Virus record (IMG/VR): IMGVR_UViG_3300017740_002507
Coordinates: 1-56,338 of that record
Source: a virus
Direction: 5' to 3' (one strand)
Length of the DNA stretch: 56,338 nucleotides
In this document: positions 1 through 7,729 of the stretch, one piece after another
Layout of the letters: each line of letters opens with the position of its first letter
Position numbering within the stretch: the first letter of the stretch is position 1
Program-made: the position numbers and the translations under genes
The notes under the pieces: generated by a model
Told to the model about the DNA's origin: nothing
Databases searched by the model: none
What the model saw: only the letters and a program-made list of their open reading frames with translations

Positions 1-1
1 A

Positions 2-241
2 CCTAATTCTCAAAAGTTCTTTAATTATATTCTTCAAGCGACTGAAACTGAGTTCAACATTGAGGTACTGAGTAAACTTAAGAAGTTACAACTTCCTCTT
101 CCTATATTATACACTTATGATTCGTTTTTATTTGAATTTGATGATTCTGAGGTTGAAACTATTAAATTAGTTAAATCCGTTCTCGAAAGTTATGGATTTC
201 CTGTCAAAGCAGATTGGGGTAGTGATTATGGAAAAGTTTAA
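2..241 (+). CDS. DNA polymerase family A, C-terminal end (5' end outside window)
   Basis: The open frame entering from the left edge ends at TAA 239-241 and gives about 79 residues. They resemble the C-terminus of family A DNA polymerases. The stretch FNYILQATETEF matches the position of the O-helix-following IQGTAAD segment. LYTYDSFLFEF matches motif C (VHDE in PolI, often YTYDS in phage enzymes). The tail GFPVKADWGSDYG matches the usual phage PolA ending. In motif C the aspartate is kept, while the usual following glutamate is serine, as I recall for crAss-like phage enzymes. The last 70 bases recur at 2027-2096 behind an endonuclease gene. The family call rests on a short C-terminal piece. 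The catalytic fingers/palm lie outside the window. Confidence 0.65.
   Translation, partial: PNSQKFFNYILQATETEFNIEVLSKLKKLQLPLPILYTYDSFLFEFDDSEVETIKLVKSVLESYGFPVKADWGSDYGKV
172..241 (+). repeat. 70-bp direct repeat, copy 1 (polymerase 3' end in use)
   Basis: Positions 172-241 match 2027-2096 at a constant offset of 1855, with two differences by eye: 177 C versus 2032 A, and 201 C versus 2056 G. The second turns a proline codon into an arginine codon. This copy is in frame with the polymerase and supplies its last codons and stop. Beyond the TAA the two copies diverge at once. Confidence 0.95.
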
Positions 242-244
242 GAT

Positions 245-2029
245 ATGATAATGTTACCTAAGAGAAAAAATAAAAGAACCCTAACGTATGGACAATGTAA
301 GTTGGAGGTTTCTAAATGGAATTCATTTACATCTTTAAACAAAAACGACCCAGCTATTATAATGAAAATAAAAAAGAAGGGTTGGGATGAGTTATTATCT
401 CATTGGCCTCAACCATTTTCAAAAAAAAATCCAAAATGGACATATGAACGATGTAAAGAAGAAGTTTCTAAAATGGTTTATTTAAATGAATTACAGGGAA
501 CTTCAGTAGTAAATGTATTAAGAACAAATGGATGGTTTGATGAGTTAACATCTCATTTGATTAGAGTTATAAATCGACCATATACAAAAGATGATTGTAT
601 TAAAGAAGCTAAAAAATATAACAGAAGAGTAGATTTTCAGAACAATTCAAACGGTCAATATCATAAAGCATTAAATGAAGGGTGGATGGATGACATATGT
701 GAACATATGGCCAAATCAAATCACGAAAAACGATATACCAAAGAAGAAATATCAGAATCTGCTCGTAAGTGGAAAAATCAAAGAGATTGGCTTAACAATG
801 AACCAGCTATTTTTAAATGCGCTAAAGGTTACATAAAACCAAACAGCTCTAATGAAGATAAAGAGTTTTGGAAAGAGTGTATATCTCATATGGAGTATAT
901 ATTTAAACCAAATGGATATTGGACATATGAAAAATGTAAACCGATTGCATTAAGTTATAATGATAGAAGAATTTTCCATAAAGAACAAAAAGAAGTTTAC
1001 AAAGTTATTCAGAGGGATGGTTGGGATGATTTACTTCAACATATGATATGGACAACCCCAAGCGGTAACACACGATATACTGATGGATATTTTGATGATA
1101 AAGAAAAAGCAAGAGAAGAAGCTCTAAAATATAATACGAGAACTCAAATTTCTGAAAAATGTCCTTACGCTTATAATACAATACGAAAAAACGGATGGGA
1201 AGATGAATTGTTTTCTCATATGAAAAGACATGCCACCAATAAACCAAGACAAATTTATGTGTTTTATTGGAGTGATATGTCTGCCTATGTTGGTCAAAGT
1301 TGTAATTGGAAACGAAGGTATAATTACCATCTTAAAAAAGGTCCTGTATTTAATCATATACAAAAAACAGGTGAACAGCCTATTTTTAAAATTTTAACCA
1401 AAAGACCTGTTAAGGAAGAGAATACTCCTAAGTATGAAGATAAGTGGATGAACCACTATGAATCATTAGGATATACAATGTTAAATTCAGCACCAGCCGG
1501 TTCACTTGGTGGAAAAAGGTCAGTATGGACTAAAGAAAATATTTGGAATATTGTTTCTAAGTGTAGTTCTATGACTGAATTTTATAAAGCTACGAATTCA
1601 AACTGTATTCAGACGTGTTATCAAATGGGTATATATGATGATATTGTTGATAAATTAAAATCAGAAACCGATGGCAAGTGGTACATAGGAGGATGGACGA
1701 TTGAAAATGCATTGGAAGAAGCAAAAAAATATACTTTAGTCTCTAAGTTTCAAAAGGCATGTAGCGGTGGATTTAAATGTTTGAACAGAAATGGTTTATT
1801 AAAAGTTGCTTTTCCCAAAACATCAAATGAACTAAAAGAAGAATATTACAACAATAAAGAAAATTGTAGAACGGCAGCTTTAGAATGTAAAACTCGTTAT
1901 GAGTTTTCTAAGAAACATAATCGATTTTATAGAACTGCCTGTAAAAATGATTGGATGGATGAAATATCTAAACATATGGTAAAATCATTATCAAAAACAA
2001 AAAATAAAGTAAATCATTCATTTTGGTAA
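245..2029 (+). CDS. GIY-YIG homing-type endonuclease with tandem ~45-residue modules
   Basis: A 594-residue protein. The GIY-YIG domain lies at about 336-423: IYV at 337-339 and AYVG at 347-350 form the name motif, with likely catalytic R358, metal-binding E398 and N414. Around it are about nine imperfect copies of a module of about 45 residues of the pattern (Y/W)T-x-E/D-x-C-x3-A-x-K/S-Y ... GW-D/E-(D/E)-L-x-x-HM. Six are before the nuclease domain (starting near 13, 65, 113, 164, 226 and 283) and three after it (near 428, 484 and 535). The modules probably bind DNA, but this is inference. The gene lies directly behind a polymerase stop codon, and its own TAA begins the second copy of the polymerase-end repeat, which fits a mobile homing gene. 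The start could also be ATG 251. Confidence 0.85.
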   Translation: MIMLPKRKNKRTLTYGQCKLEVSKWNSFTSLNKNDPAIIMKIKKKGWDELLSHWPQPFSKKNPKWTYERCKEEVSKMVYLNELQGTSVVNVLRTNGWFDELTSHLIRVINRPYTKDDCIKEAKKYNRRVDFQNNSNGQYHKALNEGWMDDICEHMAKSNHEKRYTKEEISESARKWKNQRDWLNNEPAIFKCAKGYIKPNSSNEDKEFWKECISHMEYIFKPNGYWTYEKCKPIALSYNDRRIFHKEQKEVYKVIQRDGWDDLLQHMIWTTPSGNTRYTDGYFDDKEKAREEALKYNTRTQISEKCPYAYNTIRKNGWEDELFSHMKRHATNKPRQIYVFYWSDMSAYVGQSCNWKRRYNYHLKKGPVFNHIQKTGEQPIFKILTKRPVKEENTPKYEDKWMNHYESLGYTMLNSAPAGSLGGKRSVWTKENIWNIVSKCSSMTEFYKATNSNCIQTCYQMGIYDDIVDKLKSETDGKWYIGGWTIENALEEAKKYTLVSKFQKACSGGFKCLNRNGLLKVAFPKTSNELKEEYYNNKENCRTAALECKTRYEFSKKHNRFYRTACKNDWMDEISKHMVKSLSKTKNKVNHSFW

Positions 2030-2096
2030 ATACGTTCTCGAAAGTTATGGATTTCGTGTCAAAGCAGATTGGGGTAGTGATTATGGAAAAGTTTAA
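2027..2096 (+). repeat. 70-bp direct repeat, copy 2 (displaced polymerase 3' end)
   Basis: A near-identical copy of 172-241. It begins with the stop codon of the endonuclease gene and ends with a TAA in the same relative place. Read in the polymerase frame it would encode the last 20 or so residues with one change (Pro to Arg). It has no start codon and is probably not translated. It runs directly into the promoter-like box TTAATATTTATA, as other native gene ends here do. I therefore take copy 2 as the original gene end and copy 1 as brought in by the insertion. Confidence 0.9.
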
Positions 2097-2104
2097 TATT
2101 TATA
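2093..2104 (+). promoter_or_regulatory. Late-type promoter box TTAATATTTATA
   Basis: The exact 12-mer TTAATATTTATA occurs 25 bases before the nuclease start at 2130 and includes the TAA of the displaced polymerase end. The same word occurs before the genes at 2769, 4141 and 6319. Promoter role and timing are inferred from position only. Confidence 0.5.
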
Positions 2105-2129
2105 TATACATTAAAAAATAAGGAAAAAT

Positions 2130-2741
2130 ATGAAATTATTTAAAATATTACTGCTCTCATGTATCATGTTCGGATGTGAAGCAGAACAAATCGTTGCACA
2201 AGACCTAAGAGAAGAGGTGATTGTTGAAAACCAAGTTTTTAAAGTTTGGTACAATGAAGTAAAAGAACAACCAGTAAAATTGATTTATACATCTACTAAT
2301 AGACCAAAAAATGTTGATAGAGGTTCAATGAACTTTTATAAAGAATCAGATTATCATACTTCAGACAATGCTGATTATTATGCAAATGTATGGGATAAAG
2401 GACATCTTGCTCCAGCAGCAACATATTCGGATTCTAAAGAAAATCTACGACAAACATTTTCGTTTTTAAATTGTGCTCTACAAGACCAATATCTAAACAG
2501 AGGTGAGTGGAGATTATTAGAAGAACAAGAAAGAGAATGGGATGATGAACAAAATTTAAGAATTATAGTTGAACTAATTTGGGAAGATGGATATGAAATT
2601 CTACCATCAGGTGGACATATTCCAACTCATATGAGTAAAACAATTTACTTTGAAGAAGATGGAACTTGTAGAAAGTTTGTATTTCCAAATTCTTCACCAA
2701 CACAAGGTTGGGAAGAATATGAGGTAGAGTGTACTAATTAA
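2130..2741 (+). CDS. Secreted DNA/RNA non-specific endonuclease (NUC1 type), putative lipoprotein
   Basis: A 203-residue protein starting with a short hydrophobic signal and a lipobox-like MFGC (Cys16), so probably exported and lipid-anchored. The core fits the beta-beta-alpha-metal NUC family. DKGH at 89-92 stands for the catalytic DRGH, with H92 as general base. It is followed by SFLN (N114), Q120, N123 and W127/E131, matching the family pattern N-x-x-x-Q-x-x-x-N-x-G-x-W-x-x-L-E. The ATG follows an AAGGA site and a TTAATATTTATA box. A secreted nuclease could clear extracellular DNA at lysis or destroy DNA of competing phages. Which of these applies cannot be told from sequence. Confidence 0.8.
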   Translation: MKLFKILLLSCIMFGCEAEQIVAQDLREEVIVENQVFKVWYNEVKEQPVKLIYTSTNRPKNVDRGSMNFYKESDYHTSDNADYYANVWDKGHLAPAATYSDSKENLRQTFSFLNCALQDQYLNRGEWRLLEEQEREWDDEQNLRIIVELIWEDGYEILPSGGHIPTHMSKTIYFEEDGTCRKFVFPNSSPTQGWEEYEVECTN

Positions 2742-2749
2742 TATTTATA
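2738..2749 (+). promoter_or_regulatory. Late-type promoter box TTAATATTTATA
   Basis: Exact copy of the 12-mer, overlapping the stop codon of the nuclease gene (TAA 2739-2741) and 20 bases before the fibre gene at 2769. The fibre gene has a good ribosome site (AGAGGAG) just ahead of its ATG. Confidence 0.5.
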
Positions 2750-2768
2750 CTAAAGAGGAGATTTAATT

Positions 2769-3260
2769 ATGGCTTTCAACTTTCCTGATGGAGCATCAAG
2801 TGGACAAACCCATACTGCAAGTAATGGTACGGTTTATCGTTATAATGGAACAACATGGATAGTTGATTCTGCGGCTACTACGACAACTTTTGATTCAAAA
2901 TATTTAAACACAACAGGTGATGGTGTAGTAAGTGGTTCAGTACTAAGAAATTTAGATGGAACTGGTGTATTAAGTGGTTCAATCGTATCTCAATTACCAA
3001 ATGGAGTAATTAGTGGTTCAACTCAAATCACAGATGGTAGTGGAATACTTTCAGGTTCAGTTGCGGCACAATTACCAAGTGGTACTATTAGTGGTTCAAC
3101 TCAAATAACAAATGGTAGTAATATCATTAGTGGTTCAAATCAGATAGCAAGTTTAGGATATGTGAGTTCATCAACAGTAGATACGATACAAGTGATGACA
3201 ACTGCTTCTTATCAAGCAATTACACCAGTTAGTGGTACTTTATATATCATACAAGGATAA
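2769..3260 (+). CDS. Tail fibre / virion structural protein with SGSTQI repeats
   Basis: A 163-residue, Ser/Thr/Gly-rich protein. The N-terminus (MAFNFPDG..GQTHTASNGTVYRYNGTTW) matches a module common at the start of marine T4-like phage structural proteins: a 'feature name plus label' fold in which a Tyr/Trp-rich strand follows YNGT. Residues about 55-130 hold imperfect repeats of (V/I)(L/I)SGS(T)QI and L(P)xGxISGS, the kind of short beta-strand repeat seen in trimeric fibres. There is no catalytic motif. It lies 2 bases before the lectin-like gene, so the two are probably parts of one adhesin. Confidence 0.6.
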   Translation: MAFNFPDGASSGQTHTASNGTVYRYNGTTWIVDSAATTTTFDSKYLNTTGDGVVSGSVLRNLDGTGVLSGSIVSQLPNGVISGSTQITDGSGILSGSVAAQLPSGTISGSTQITNGSNIISGSNQIASLGYVSSSTVDTIQVMTTASYQAITPVSGTLYIIQG

Positions 3261-3262
3261 TA

Positions 3263-4126
3263 ATGGATAGAAGAATTAATACTGCACAAGGCATTAATTT
3301 TAATAATGTTTCGGTGGATGGTGTTTATTATAATAACGAACACATCTGGCCAACAGGTAGTGCTTCAACTCCTTGGTCACCAAGTTCAGATATAACAACA
3401 GCATTGTGGTTAGATGCATCAGATACAACAAGTTATACATTAAGTGGAACAACTCTTAATACTGTAACTGATAAAGCAGGTAACTTTAGTGTTACTATTG
3501 ATAGTACACCAACACGAGTATCAAATGATTTAAATAGTTTGAATGTTTGGGATTTTAATGGAAGTGAAAGTTTAATAACGAATTCAGGTCCATGGGCAAG
3601 TAGTGGTAATCATTGGGCTATTGGTGTATTTGAATGGCATAATATTGATAGTACAAAAGATTCATTTTGGAGTGCAGATGGTACAAGAACTTATGCACTA
3701 AGTGCTCGTGGTTCAAATAGTTGGCTTGGTGAAATAGATTATGATGGTTCAAATACTATCGTTAGTGGTGTTGCTAAAAATGATTTTACAGTAAGTATAT
3801 CATCAAATACTTGGACACTCGTATCACTTGTATTCAATAAAACAGGTAACCAAATATTTGGTAGATTAAATGGTACACTTAGAACATCTACTCATTCTTA
3901 TAGTAATTCTATGACTTCAAATGTATCAGATGTTAGAATGATGAGAAATCGTACAGGTAAAAAATTAAATGGTAGAATGGCAGAGTATTTCCATGTAGCA
4001 GGAGTTCCTGGTAGTGGTGGTACAAATATAGATGATGTTATAAAAGCAGAAGGATATCTTGCACATAAATGGGGATTAACAAGTTCCCTACCAAGTGACC
4101 ATACATATAAGAATTCGGCACCTTAA
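3263..4126 (+). CDS. LamG/concanavalin-like tail protein (probable receptor-binding tip)
   Basis: A 287-residue protein. Residues about 45-245 read as a concanavalin-A-like/LamG jelly-roll: ALWLDASDTTS opening, LNVWDFNGSES, WTLVSLVFN, GRLNGTLR strands. It ends with the closing element EGYLAHKWGLTSSLPSDH...KNSAP, which recurs at the C-terminus of many marine phage tail proteins and environmental lectin-like proteins. The start is ATG 3263 directly behind the fibre gene, so translation is probably coupled. It is likely a carbohydrate- or surface-binding part of the tail. Binding specificity is unknown. Confidence 0.7.
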   Translation: MDRRINTAQGINFNNVSVDGVYYNNEHIWPTGSASTPWSPSSDITTALWLDASDTTSYTLSGTTLNTVTDKAGNFSVTIDSTPTRVSNDLNSLNVWDFNGSESLITNSGPWASSGNHWAIGVFEWHNIDSTKDSFWSADGTRTYALSARGSNSWLGEIDYDGSNTIVSGVAKNDFTVSISSNTWTLVSLVFNKTGNQIFGRLNGTLRTSTHSYSNSMTSNVSDVRMMRNRTGKKLNGRMAEYFHVAGVPGSGGTNIDDVIKAEGYLAHKWGLTSSLPSDHTYKNSAP

Positions 4127-4134
4127 TATTTATA
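4123..4134 (+). promoter_or_regulatory. Late-type promoter box TTAATATTTATA
   Basis: Exact 12-mer containing the stop codon of the lectin-like gene (TAA 4124-4126). It lies only 6 bases before the ATG at 4141, which would give a nearly leaderless mRNA if it is the -7 element. Confidence 0.45.
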
Positions 4135-4140
4135 GTATAG

Positions 4141-6192
4141 ATGGATTATAAAAAAGTAATAGATAAGTTAGTAAGAGAACTCTCATATAGGGTAGGTATC
4201 CCTGATGTAGAAAATAAAGAACACCAATCAATCATGTCTGAAATCCTTTCAGAGTGGGGTGAGTATGATATAAAACAAACTATCTTTGAATTTCTTACTG
4301 AAGACCCAAGAAAATTTAAAAATCCAATTCTTAATAGAACCGTTAAGTATAAAGATAAAAATGGTAATGAGAAAGAAGGTATTGTTGGAAATCTATTAAC
4401 TTCACCAAAAGATTCACCAGGTAGAATAGCTGCAGAAAAAATGTTACCAAAAGATGGTACACCTGAAAGAGATGCAATAAATAAAGAAGTTGGTTCTCAA
4501 GGAACTGAGAAAAAAATTGATTCCCCAAAAGGAAATTCAGATGATACTACCGATGATACTCAACCCACACAAGGTAGTGCATTGAAACCTGGTAGTGATT
4601 ATGCAAAGAAATCTAAAGAACTTGAAGATAGGGTAAAGAAATCTAAAGAAGATAAATCAAGTAGTGATTCTGAAGAAAAACCAGATACATCTACTTTTGA
4701 AGTTGGTAGTAAAAGAAGTACTGAAAAGATAATAAAAGTAAATGAAAAGTTATCTGATAACTTAAAATTTATTGAAGAAAATTACGATAAAGTTAGATTG
4801 AAAACTGGTGGAGGTTCAAACTCACCATCAGTACAAGATGTTAAGGATTTGAAAGAATTTACTGAAAAACGAATGGTTCAAGATAGAAGAAGAAAAGAGG
4901 CACTTGAAAAAGGTGAGGAATTCAATGAAGAACCATATGTACATCCATCTATCATTCAGAGAAATGTTACTGATGATGAAGTTGATACTGCAATGGATTA
5001 TTTCGAAGAAAAGTTAGAACCATCTGATTTTGGTAAATTGTTAAAAAAATTCTCTGCAGGAGGAGCAGTACCAAGACACTTAACGAAAGTTACTAAACTT
5101 AAAAAAGGTGAGGATGGGTATCCAGGTATTGATAAAAACTCACCAGGATATATAAGAGCAAAAAAGATTCTAAAATTATATTTGAAAAATGATTGTAAAA
5201 GTCCTGTAACAGGTAATCCATTACCTCTAAGTCATATGGAACCAGACCATAGATTACCATTTACAACTGCAGAATCTGATATTGTAGAATCAGGTAAGTA
5301 CGAAGGATTATCTCTTAAGGCTAAAAAACCAGCTGATGGAAATTCATTACAAGAGATAATGAAGAAGAGAAAAGATGAACTAAGTGAAAGAGAACAAAAT
5401 ATTGTAAAGGATTTAGAACCATTACAAGCTAAGTATGATGACCCTGATACTAATATGGATTTAATGGCAGGTCCTGTAAATCAATTCAAGAGTGATTTGA
5501 TAGATAATGATTTATTAAATTCAATTAGAAGAAAGTTAGCAGAGAATCCTGAGGAAAAGAAATTACAGAATGAGTATAAAACCTTAAGAAAAAAATTAAT
5601 TAGAGAACATCATGCTGATAAAGTTAGTAGAGGAGATAATCCACCATATAACGAATATGGTATCAGAAATGCGGATAGTACTGAAACTAATGCAATGATG
5701 AAAGCTCATAATTTTTATCATCCTGATGCCAAAACAATTACTGAATTAGAAGGAGGAGACCCATCAAAGGGAATTCCAGCAGACCCACAGTATTATGATA
5801 AAGTAAAGGCATTTTGGAAAGAAAAGGGAGTAGAGTTACCTGAGAATAAGGAAGATATTGATTTCAAACAAGAACCTTTCAATAAAACTTTAACTGTATA
5901 TGTACAAGCTGGTAGAAGTAGGGGTGGTGCAAAAAGAAGAAGTAAAGGACAAGACCACGAATATCTCATTGAAGAGTTTAAGAAATTTGGTTACTTTGGT
6001 AGTTCATTGGAAGATGATAAAAATCAAGAAGAAGTGATTGATGAAGCAAGAAAAGAAATGAACAAACAATTAGATACTAAAAGAATTGAAATATTAAAGG
6101 TTCAACTAGCAGACCCAAATATACAAGGTAAGAAAAGAGAAAATAGACAAAAAGAGTTGAATAACTTAGTAGCTATTTATGGGGAAAATTAA
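4141..6192 (+). CDS. Large HNH-motif protein in the structural cluster
   Basis: A 683-residue, highly charged protein. The N-terminal ~110 residues (MDYKKVIDKLVRELS...) form a domain. Residues ~115-180 are a low-complexity Lys/Ser/Asp/Glu linker. An HNH-like nuclease signature starts near 350: C-x2-P-V-T-G-N, then EPDHRLPF, with a long charged helical insertion and then LMAGPVNQFKSDL near 437-452 as the closing N/K helix. The C-terminal ~150 residues are again Lys/Arg/Glu-rich. The only feature pointing to catalysis is the HNH. Its place among tail genes and its late-type promoter suggest a packaged or virion-associated nuclease. A homing role is less likely given the size and the absence of an interrupted gene. 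Confidence 0.55.
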   Translation: MDYKKVIDKLVRELSYRVGIPDVENKEHQSIMSEILSEWGEYDIKQTIFEFLTEDPRKFKNPILNRTVKYKDKNGNEKEGIVGNLLTSPKDSPGRIAAEKMLPKDGTPERDAINKEVGSQGTEKKIDSPKGNSDDTTDDTQPTQGSALKPGSDYAKKSKELEDRVKKSKEDKSSSDSEEKPDTSTFEVGSKRSTEKIIKVNEKLSDNLKFIEENYDKVRLKTGGGSNSPSVQDVKDLKEFTEKRMVQDRRRKEALEKGEEFNEEPYVHPSIIQRNVTDDEVDTAMDYFEEKLEPSDFGKLLKKFSAGGAVPRHLTKVTKLKKGEDGYPGIDKNSPGYIRAKKILKLYLKNDCKSPVTGNPLPLSHMEPDHRLPFTTAESDIVESGKYEGLSLKAKKPADGNSLQEIMKKRKDELSEREQNIVKDLEPLQAKYDDPDTNMDLMAGPVNQFKSDLIDNDLLNSIRRKLAENPEEKKLQNEYKTLRKKLIREHHADKVSRGDNPPYNEYGIRNADSTETNAMMKAHNFYHPDAKTITELEGGDPSKGIPADPQYYDKVKAFWKEKGVELPENKEDIDFKQEPFNKTLTVYVQAGRSRGGAKRRSKGQDHEYLIEEFKKFGYFGSSLEDDKNQEEVIDEARKEMNKQLDTKRIEILKVQLADPNIQGKKRENRQKELNNLVAIYGEN

Positions 6193-6270
6193 TATTATAA
6201 CCCCTCTTATATAACTCTAATCAGATGTACATTACCTTTTGTTAATATTTTAACATTTTCCATTTAATTT

Positions 6271-6282
6271 TTAATATTTATA
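6271..6282 (+). promoter_or_regulatory. Late-type promoter box TTAATATTTATA
   Basis: Exact 12-mer in the 126-base gap between the HNH protein and the gene at 6319. The rest of this gap is AT-rich with no strong hairpin. Confidence 0.5.
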
Positions 6283-6318
6283 TGTGTTAAATCAACTAAT
6301 CGATTTAAACAGGTAGTT

Positions 6319-6720
6319 ATGCAAACACAGTTATTATGTACTTTCACAACAAAGGAAAAACTCCAAGAATCTTTACAACTAATTAGGGAGACATATCATA
6401 TTGTCTATAACTATATTTACGTTCTTCAAAATAAAGGAAACTTAGATGAATTATTTATTACATATAATATAGATACATCATTTAAACCAGATAGACCTTT
6501 AGATGATACTATTTTAGTACATCGTAAAAAACAATCTAATACTCTTTATACAATTAATGCACTTAACGAATTAGTTAAGGAAGAAAATGGTGGTGTATTG
6601 GATAAAAAGTTTGCAATAGATTGGAATAAATTCAAAAATTCAATCATCGTTACCAATGTAGAAGGAACTAAGAAAATTTCTACACGAATCTTCGAGGTAA
6701 TCGAATTTAACAAAAAATAA
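6319..6720 (+). CDS. Conserved phage protein of unknown function
   Basis: A 133-residue soluble protein with no signal peptide, membrane segment or catalytic motif that I can name. The central part, with HRKKQSNTLYTINALNELV followed by NGGVLDK and a W-x-K-F/Y-x-N-S-I-I-V-T strand, reminds me of a small conserved hypothetical protein found across marine T4-like phages. That is recollection, not a search. It has its own late-type box upstream and is followed by a different promoter class, so it is probably a single-gene unit. Confidence 0.6.
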   Translation: MQTQLLCTFTTKEKLQESLQLIRETYHIVYNYIYVLQNKGNLDELFITYNIDTSFKPDRPLDDTILVHRKKQSNTLYTINALNELVKEENGGVLDKKFAIDWNKFKNSIIVTNVEGTKKISTRIFEVIEFNKK

Positions 6721-6732
6721 TTCACTTTTTGC

Positions 6733-6773
6733 TTGGATAGTTCAAATATTTTTCGTATATTTACATAGTAAAT
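6733..6773 (+). promoter_or_regulatory. Bacteroidota-type promoter with ATTTAC dyad (TTGG-N-TATATTTAC)
   Basis: TTGG at 6733 is the -33 element. The -7 box TATATTTAC is at 6756, giving 20 bases between TTG and TA. The -7 is preceded by TTTCG as at sister sites. A perfect dyad ATTTAC-ATA-GTAAAT covers 6759-6773. The gene at 6783 follows. Confidence 0.75.
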
Positions 6774-6782
6774 AAGAAAGAT

Positions 6783-7169
6783 ATGTTGAAAGATAAAGTA
6801 TTAAAAATAATCGATGAAGTGTTTCCAAAGATAGAGAAACACTATGGATTCTCTAAATTCCAAGAATGTACTCCATATGTTGAACTTCACAAAAACATCT
6901 ACGAAAAATATAGTGGTGAAGAAGGTGCTCAAGGTGAGGAAGATAAATGTCACGCTGAGTATTGTTCAATGATGAACGAAATCACAGTTTACTATCCACA
7001 GATGAAATCTAAGAAAATGGTTATTCAAACTCTTATCCACGAATACATTCACTACTTACAATCACCATCTTGGTTTAAAAGATATTACAATATGGGATAT
7101 GATTATGTAACTCACCCATATGAGATTGAAGCTATTAGTTACGAAAAAGATTATAAATTATTCATATAA
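6783..7169 (+). CDS. Small HEXXH zinc metalloprotease-like protein
   Basis: A 128-residue cytoplasmic protein with a gluzincin-type zinc site: HEYIH at 86-90 (H86, E87, H90), followed by HPYEIEA near 111-117, where a glutamate is the likely third ligand. The fold fits a minimal metallopeptidase of the SprT/WLM kind or related. The substrate is unknown. It is expressed from a promoter carrying the ATTTAC dyad, like 19315, 36899 and 37956, so it probably belongs to the early/middle regulon. Two cysteines (56 and 61) precede the active helix. Confidence 0.7.
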   Translation: MLKDKVLKIIDEVFPKIEKHYGFSKFQECTPYVELHKNIYEKYSGEEGAQGEEDKCHAEYCSMMNEITVYYPQMKSKKMVIQTLIHEYIHYLQSPSWFKRYYNMGYDYVTHPYEIEAISYEKDYKLFI

Positions 7170-7192
7170 TAAAAAAAAAAATTAAAAAAGAC

Positions 7193-7233
7193 TTGGAAGT
7201 TTGAAAAAACTTTCGTATATTTGTATAACAAAA
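7193..7233 (+). promoter_or_regulatory. Bacteroidota-type promoter (TTGG-N-TATATTTG)
   Basis: TTGG at 7193 and TATATTTG at 7216-7223, with 20 bases between TTG and TA and TTTCG just upstream of the -7 box. A dyad TTTGT-ATA-ACAAA overlaps the box. It precedes the gene at 7249. Confidence 0.8.
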
Positions 7234-7248
7234 TTAAAATTTAAATAA

Positions 7249-7683
7249 ATGGCAGGAAAAAAAGTATTAAGTACTAAAAGTAAAAAACACAGTTTTAATC
7301 CAATTAAGGTAGAACCCCAATATGATGAGGTTTTACAATATGATAACCCAAAGGTTGTAGAAGAAATGGAAAAACAATGGCCTGAAATGACGGCAGAGTT
7401 TAAAAGAATTATGTTTACACAATATGAATTATTTTGTTTAAAACAATCTAACTATGGACCAGATAATATTTCTGTTGGTAGTAATTTAGAAACTGAAGAT
7501 GAAAAGAAAGTATCTCTTACAGGTCTTTGGTTTAGAATGAATGATAAGATTCAAAGATTAAAACAATTAGTTGTATTAGGTAAACAAGATAATATAGGTG
7601 AATCATGTGAAGATACCTTCCAAGATTTATCAGTATATGGTATCATTGCTCAGTTGGTTTCAAGTGGGAAATGGGCTAAGTAA
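7249..7683 (+). CDS. DUF1599-family protein (nucleotide-modification-associated domain 1 like)
   Basis: A 144-residue protein. The C-terminal half (WFRMNDKIQRLKQLV, then ESCEDTFQDLSVYGII) matches the DUF1599/Nmad1 pattern R-x2-DK-x-x-R-x3-L...E-x2-x-D-T-x2-D-x2-x-Y. Members of this family sit in phages near nucleotide and base-modification genes. The ligand is thought to be a nucleotide, but no reaction is established to my knowledge. It has its own replication-class promoter and lies just upstream of gp32. Confidence 0.7.
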   Translation: MAGKKVLSTKSKKHSFNPIKVEPQYDEVLQYDNPKVVEEMEKQWPEMTAEFKRIMFTQYELFCLKQSNYGPDNISVGSNLETEDEKKVSLTGLWFRMNDKIQRLKQLVVLGKQDNIGESCEDTFQDLSVYGIIAQLVSSGKWAK

Positions 7684-7729
7684 ATTGTTAATAAGTAATT
7701 ATAAAAATTCGGTGTTTTTTATGATTTCT

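Noticed and set aside
1005-1363. Reverse-strand open frames opposite the endonuclease gene
   Set aside because: They lie wholly within a strong + strand gene, have AT-rich shadow composition and no motif. The same holds for all other reverse-strand frames in the window.
172-2096. Group I intron around the endonuclease gene
   Set aside because: The polymerase frame is complete without splicing, and the repeats are coding ends. Only a few bases separate repeat, gene and repeat, leaving no room for intron RNA structure.
2769-4126. Diversity-generating retroelement at the lectin-like tip
   Set aside because: No reverse transcriptase gene and no template-like second copy of the tip's 3' end is visible in the window.
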